From NCBI GenBank assembly GCA_025965635.1, contig JAOPWO010000151.1, forward strand, positions 1-8,591: a DNA stretch of 8,591 nt. The letters run 5' to 3'. Position numbers and translations under genes: made by a program. The notes beneath the pieces were generated by a model that was given only the letters and a program-made list of their open reading frames with translations, did no database searches and had not been told where the DNA came from. Positions 6,177-8,591 of this stretch are shown here, piece by piece. The DNA is from Modestobacter sp. (GTDB lineage Bacteria > Actinomycetota > Actinomycetes > Mycobacteriales > Geodermatophilaceae). Each line of letters opens with the position of its first letter. Positions within the stretch are counted from its first letter, which is position 1.

Positions 6177-6262
6177 TGACTGACTGCGGCTCGCTCCTCG
6201 TGGAGCGGCTGCATGTCGATCTGGCGCGGGTCTCCAGCGCCGCGTGTTGCTCCGCGCGCTGA
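6176..6262 (+). CDS. Cysteine leader peptide upstream of sirA
   Basis: 28-aa reading frame starting GTG and ending TGA, too short for usual gene calls. It contains RLHVDLARVSSAACC (11-25), the HVDLxRxxSAxC signature of the actinobacterial 'putative leader peptide' group found before cysteine and sulfur genes. Cys codons stand at position 4 and in tandem at 24-25 (TGT TGC, 6245-6250), four codons before the stop. No ribosome site precedes it, and a -10-like box lies 6 nt upstream, so it may be translated from a leaderless mRNA, as reported for cysteine-responsive polycysteine leader ORFs in mycobacteria. It ends 99 bp before sirA, and that gap holds alternative hairpins. The likely job is to sense Cys-tRNA supply through ribosome speed on the Cys codons. 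An in-frame GTG at 6170 is an alternative start. Confidence 0.8.
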   Translation: MTDCGSLLVERLHVDLARVSSAACCSAR

Positions 6263-6277
6263 CCCGGATCGCCGCCC

Positions 6278-6339
6278 GCAGCCACCGCTGCACCCCCATC
6301 GGCAGCACCCGGCAGCTCGCCCGTGTGGGCGCGCGTGCC
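6278..6339 (+). promoter_or_regulatory. Candidate attenuator between leader peptide and sirA
   Basis: A hairpin at 6311-6339 (GGCA-GC-t-CGCCC, loop GTGT, GGGCG-c-GC-g-TGCC) ends 5 nt before the sirA ribosome site. Upstream, GCTGC (6287-6291) can pair either with GCAGC at 6278-6282 or with GCAGC at 6302-6306 or 6312-6316. The last choice would break the base of the 6311-6339 hairpin. Such mutually exclusive pairings are what a transcription or translation attenuator needs. No U-tract follows, so blocking ribosome access or Rho-type termination are both possible. The pairings are seen; the mechanism is inferred. Confidence 0.45.
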
Positions 6340-6344
6340 GGCGC

Positions 6345-6354
6345 AGAGGAGAAG
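6345..6354 (+). promoter_or_regulatory. Ribosome binding site fixing the GTG start of sirA
   Basis: AGAGGAGAAG lies 7 nt before the GTG at 6362. It decides the start against the in-frame ATG at 6323, which falls inside the leader-sirA gap and within the candidate hairpin. Confidence 0.8.
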
Positions 6355-6361
6355 TACTGAC

Positions 6362-8041
6362 GTGTCCTCCCCCACCCGCACCAGCAACCGCCCCGTCCGC
6401 GGGCAGGGCCAGTGGGCGCTCGGTTACCGCGAGCCGCTGAACCCCAACGAGCGGATGAAGAAGGACTCCGACGGGCTCGACGTCCGCCAGCGGGTCCTGG
6501 ACATCTACGCGCACACCGGCTTCGGCGGGATCGACCCCGGTGACCTGCGGGGGCGGATGCGCTGGATGGGCCTCTACACCCAGCGCGCCCAGGGCATCCC
6601 CGGCGGCAAGACCGCCGTGCTGGAGGCCGAGGAGCTCGAGGACTCCTACTTCATGATGCGGGCCCGGATCGACGGCGGGCAGCTGACCAGCGAGGCGCTC
6701 CGGGTGCTCGGTGGGATCAGCACCGAGTTCGGCCGGGACGTCGCCGACGTCACCGACCGGCAGAACGTCCAGTACCACTGGATCCGCATCGAGGACGTGC
6801 CGGAGATCTGGCGGCGGCTGGAGTCGGTCGGCCTGAGCACGATGGAGGCCTGCGGCGACGTGCCGCGCGTGATGCTCGGCTGCCCGCTCGCCGGGGTCCT
6901 GGAGGACGAGGTCCTCGACGCCACCGACGTCATCGCCGACACCGTCGCGAAGTACGTCGGCAACCCCGAGTTCAGCAACCTGCCCCGCAAGTGGAAGACG
7001 TCGATGTCCGGCTGCGTCGACCACTGCACCGAGCCGGAGATCGATGACATCGCGTTCGTCGGCGTGGTCAACGAGGCCGGCGAGGCCGGCTACGACCTGT
7101 GGGTCGGCGGCGGGTTGTCGACCAACCCGATGTTCGCCAAGCGGATCGGCGTGTTCGTCCACCCCGACCAGGTGACCGACGTCTGGGCGGGCTGCACCTC
7201 GATCTTCCGCGACTACGGCTACCGCCGGTCGCGCAACCACGCGCGGATCAAGTTCCTGATGGCCGACTGGGGCCCGGAGAAGTTCCGCCAGGTGCTGCAG
7301 GACGAGTACCTGCACGCCGAGCTGCCCGACGGCCCGGCGCCGGCGCCGGCCCAGCACGACCAGCGCGACCACGTGGGCGTCAGCAGGCAGAAGGACGGCG
7401 CCAACGCCGTGGGCTTCGCGCTGCGCACCGGGCGGATCAGCGGCAGCCTGCTCACCCGGATCGCCGACCTCGCGGAGGAGTACGGCACGCAGGGCGGCCG
7501 GATCCGGACGACGACGCAGCAGAAGCTCGTCATCCTGGACGTCCCCGACGAGCGGGTCGAGGACCTGATCGGTGCGCTGGCCGAGCACGACCTGCTGGTG
7601 CGCCCGAGCGCCTTCCGCCGCGGCACCATGGCCTGCACCGGGCTCGAGTTCTGCAAGCTGGCCATCGTCGAGACCAAGCAGCACGCGCAGGACCTGTACA
7701 GCGAGCTCGAGAAGCGGCTGCCCGACTTCGACGAGCCGATCGGGATCAACGTCAACGGCTGCCCGAACAGCTGTGCCCGGTTCCAGACCGCCGACATCGG
7801 CTTCAAGGGCATGATCGTGCGCAACGCGGCCGGGGAGAGCGTCGAGGGCTTCCAGGTCCACCTGGGCGGCCACCTCGGCGTGGAGGCCAGCTTCGGCCGC
7901 AAGTTCCGCGGGCACAAGATCACCAAGGAGGAGACCGCGGACTACTGCGAGCGGGTCCTCCGCGGCTACCTCGAGCGTCGTCAGCCGGGCGAGCGGTTCG
8001 CCGCCTACGTCGTCCGGGCCGACGAGGCCTGGCTGGTCTGA
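6362..8041 (+). CDS. sirA: Ferredoxin-dependent siroheme sulfite reductase
   Basis: 559-aa cytoplasmic enzyme that reduces sulfite to sulfide with six electrons from ferredoxin in assimilatory sulfate reduction. Two ferredoxin-like halves are visible. The [4Fe-4S]-siroheme ligands are ACTGLEFC (C425, C431) and NGCPNSC (C467, C471). Siroheme/anion-pocket residues of the Mycobacterium tuberculosis enzyme appear at a constant offset of three: R100, R169 (ACGDVPR), K210 and K212 (LPRKWK). The Tyr-Cys pair that is crosslinked in that enzyme is also kept: Y72 in GLYTQRAQG and C164 in EACGD. The GTG start is set by a strong ribosome site. The fold is shared with ferredoxin nitrite reductases; sulfite is preferred here because of the Tyr-Cys pair and the cysH partner downstream. 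It is followed after 7 bp by a zinc-ribbon gene. Expression is probably controlled by the upstream Cys leader. Confidence 0.93.
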   Translation: MSSPTRTSNRPVRGQGQWALGYREPLNPNERMKKDSDGLDVRQRVLDIYAHTGFGGIDPGDLRGRMRWMGLYTQRAQGIPGGKTAVLEAEELEDSYFMMRARIDGGQLTSEALRVLGGISTEFGRDVADVTDRQNVQYHWIRIEDVPEIWRRLESVGLSTMEACGDVPRVMLGCPLAGVLEDEVLDATDVIADTVAKYVGNPEFSNLPRKWKTSMSGCVDHCTEPEIDDIAFVGVVNEAGEAGYDLWVGGGLSTNPMFAKRIGVFVHPDQVTDVWAGCTSIFRDYGYRRSRNHARIKFLMADWGPEKFRQVLQDEYLHAELPDGPAPAPAQHDQRDHVGVSRQKDGANAVGFALRTGRISGSLLTRIADLAEEYGTQGGRIRTTTQQKLVILDVPDERVEDLIGALAEHDLLVRPSAFRRGTMACTGLEFCKLAIVETKQHAQDLYSELEKRLPDFDEPIGINVNGCPNSCARFQTADIGFKGMIVRNAAGESVEGFQVHLGGHLGVEASFGRKFRGHKITKEETADYCERVLRGYLERRQPGERFAAYVVRADEAWLV

Positions 8042-8048
8042 GCCGGCC

Positions 8049-8219
8049 ATGACGCAAGCCACGTCCGGAAGAACGCGCCAGCTGCCTCCGTTCCACTGCC
8101 CGTACTGCGGGGAGGAGGACCTCACCCCGCACGGTGAGGACGACGGGGGCTGGCGCTGCGGCGCCTGCCTGCGCACGTTCATCGTCCGACTGACCGGAAC
8201 AGGGGTGACCCGCTCGTGA
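8049..8219 (+). CDS. Small four-cysteine zinc-ribbon protein of the sirA-cysH operon
   Basis: 56-aa protein, easily missed because of its size. It has two metal-binding knuckles, CPYC (17-20) and CGAC (37-40), separated by an acidic stretch (GEEDLTPHGEDDGG) and followed by LRTFIVRL, i.e. the typical outline of a zinc ribbon. It starts with ATG 7 bp after the sirA stop, has no clear ribosome site of its own, and ends overlapping cysH by 4 bp (GTGA), so it should be translationally coupled within the operon. From memory, Streptomyces also has a small unnamed gene between sirA and cysH homologues, which argues that this is a real conserved gene. Its function is unknown. A role in metal/cluster delivery or as an accessory to the two Fe-S enzymes is only a guess. 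Confidence 0.85.
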   Translation: MTQATSGRTRQLPPFHCPYCGEEDLTPHGEDDGGWRCGACLRTFIVRLTGTGVTRS

Positions 8220-8591
8220 CAACCGCTGTCGTCCGGCCGACCCCGGAGCTCGCCGCCGAGGCCGACGCCCGGTTCGCGGGCATCGCGGACCCGGTGGAGC
8301 AGGCCCTGGCCGTCCTGGCGTGGGCCGGGGACACGTTCGGCGACGACTTCGCGATCACGTCGTCGATGGCCGACGGACTGCTGGCCCACCTGGCCAGCAC
8401 CGCTGTGCCCGGCGTCCGGGTGGTGTTCCTGGACACCGGCTACCACTTCGCCGAGACCATCGGTACCCGCGACTGGATCTCCAGCGTCCTGCCCATCACG
8501 CTGGTCAACGTCCAGCCGCCGATGACGGTGGCCGAGCAGGACCTGGCACACGGCGAGAAGCTCTACGAGCGCGACCCCGACCTGTGCTGCT
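8216..8591 (+). CDS. cysH: APS/PAPS reductase CysH, 5' part (runs off the window)
   Basis: The first 125 residues of an adenylyl-sulfate reductase, which converts activated sulfate (APS or PAPS) to sulfite, the substrate of the sulfite reductase encoded upstream. The GTG start overlaps the preceding stop (GTGA) and has AGGGG about 10 nt upstream. Visible: the nucleotide-binding PP-loop-like TSSMADGLLAHL (48-59; SSMAD replaces the usual SGG/SSS core) and VVFLDTGYHFAET (69-81), the strongly conserved FLDTGxxFxET motif. The window ends on LYERDPDLCC (116-125). The adjacent Cys pair at 124-125 is the first half of the CC...CxxC ligand set of [4Fe-4S] APS reductases and is absent from enterobacterial PAPS reductases, so APS is the likelier substrate. 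The second Cys pair and the C-terminal catalytic Cys lie outside the window. Confidence 0.92.
   Translation, partial: MTTAVVRPTPELAAEADARFAGIADPVEQALAVLAWAGDTFGDDFAITSSMADGLLAHLASTAVPGVRVVFLDTGYHFAETIGTRDWISSVLPITLVNVQPPMTVAEQDLAHGEKLYERDPDLCC

Noticed and set aside
6323..6361. Upstream ATG start for sirA
   Set aside because: It lacks a ribosome site and lies in the hairpin upstream of the strong AGAGGAGAAG site that serves the GTG at 6362.
6213..6440. 75-codon plus-strand frame overlapping the leader and sirA start
   Set aside because: Its translation is Pro/Arg/Ala-rich with no family resemblance and it overlaps the supported leader peptide and sirA start in another frame.
5960..8551. Long minus-strand open frame antisense to Rrf2, leader, sirA and cysH
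   Set aside because: It is a mirror of real genes with clear motifs on the plus strand; the translation is repetitive Val/Asp/Gly/His with no recognisable fold.

Overview
The window is very GC-rich, with strongly GC-biased third codon positions, many GTG starts and terminator-like hairpins that lack U-tracts. This points to a high-GC actinobacterium. The gene content and protein style fit a soil actinomycete, perhaps a Geodermatophilaceae relative, but the family-level guess is inference only. It looks like ordinary chromosome: no transposase, integrase, CRISPR array, tRNA or rRNA was seen.

Left part (1-3936, minus strand): the first three genes of a peptide-type (Dpp/Opp) ABC importer. In transcription order these are a lipoprotein solute-binding protein with a GTG start at 3936, a DppB-like permease and a DppC-like permease. 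The ATPase genes are not in the window; if the operon continues, they lie beyond coordinate 1. A strong hairpin sits between the binding-protein gene and the permeases.

Middle (3937-5577): a 422-bp divergent intergenic region leads to a 56-aa CsbD-family stress protein on the plus strand, preceded by a close match to the actinobacterial SigB promoter. Two strong hairpins separate it from a convergent minus-strand gene, which encodes an unusual fusion of an SRPBCC-like domain with a MutT-type NUDIX hydrolase.

Right part (5613-8591, plus strand): a cysteine/sulfur-assimilation locus. An Rrf2-family regulator without Fe-S ligand cysteines is followed by a hairpin. Next comes a 28-codon leader peptide (6176-6262) with the HVDLxRxxSAxCC signature and tandem Cys codons, then possible attenuator structures. 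After these come the siroheme sulfite reductase sirA, a 56-aa four-cysteine zinc-ribbon protein and cysH. cysH overlaps the zinc-ribbon gene by 4 bp and runs off the right edge exactly at its Cys-Cys motif, so it looks like the APS-reductase type. Together these genes would reduce activated sulfate to sulfite and then sulfide for cysteine synthesis. The leader, and possibly the Rrf2 protein, would provide cysteine-responsive control.

The most interesting observations are the unannotated Cys leader with its candidate attenuator, the small zinc-ribbon protein inside the sirA-cysH operon, and the SRPBCC-NUDIX fusion.
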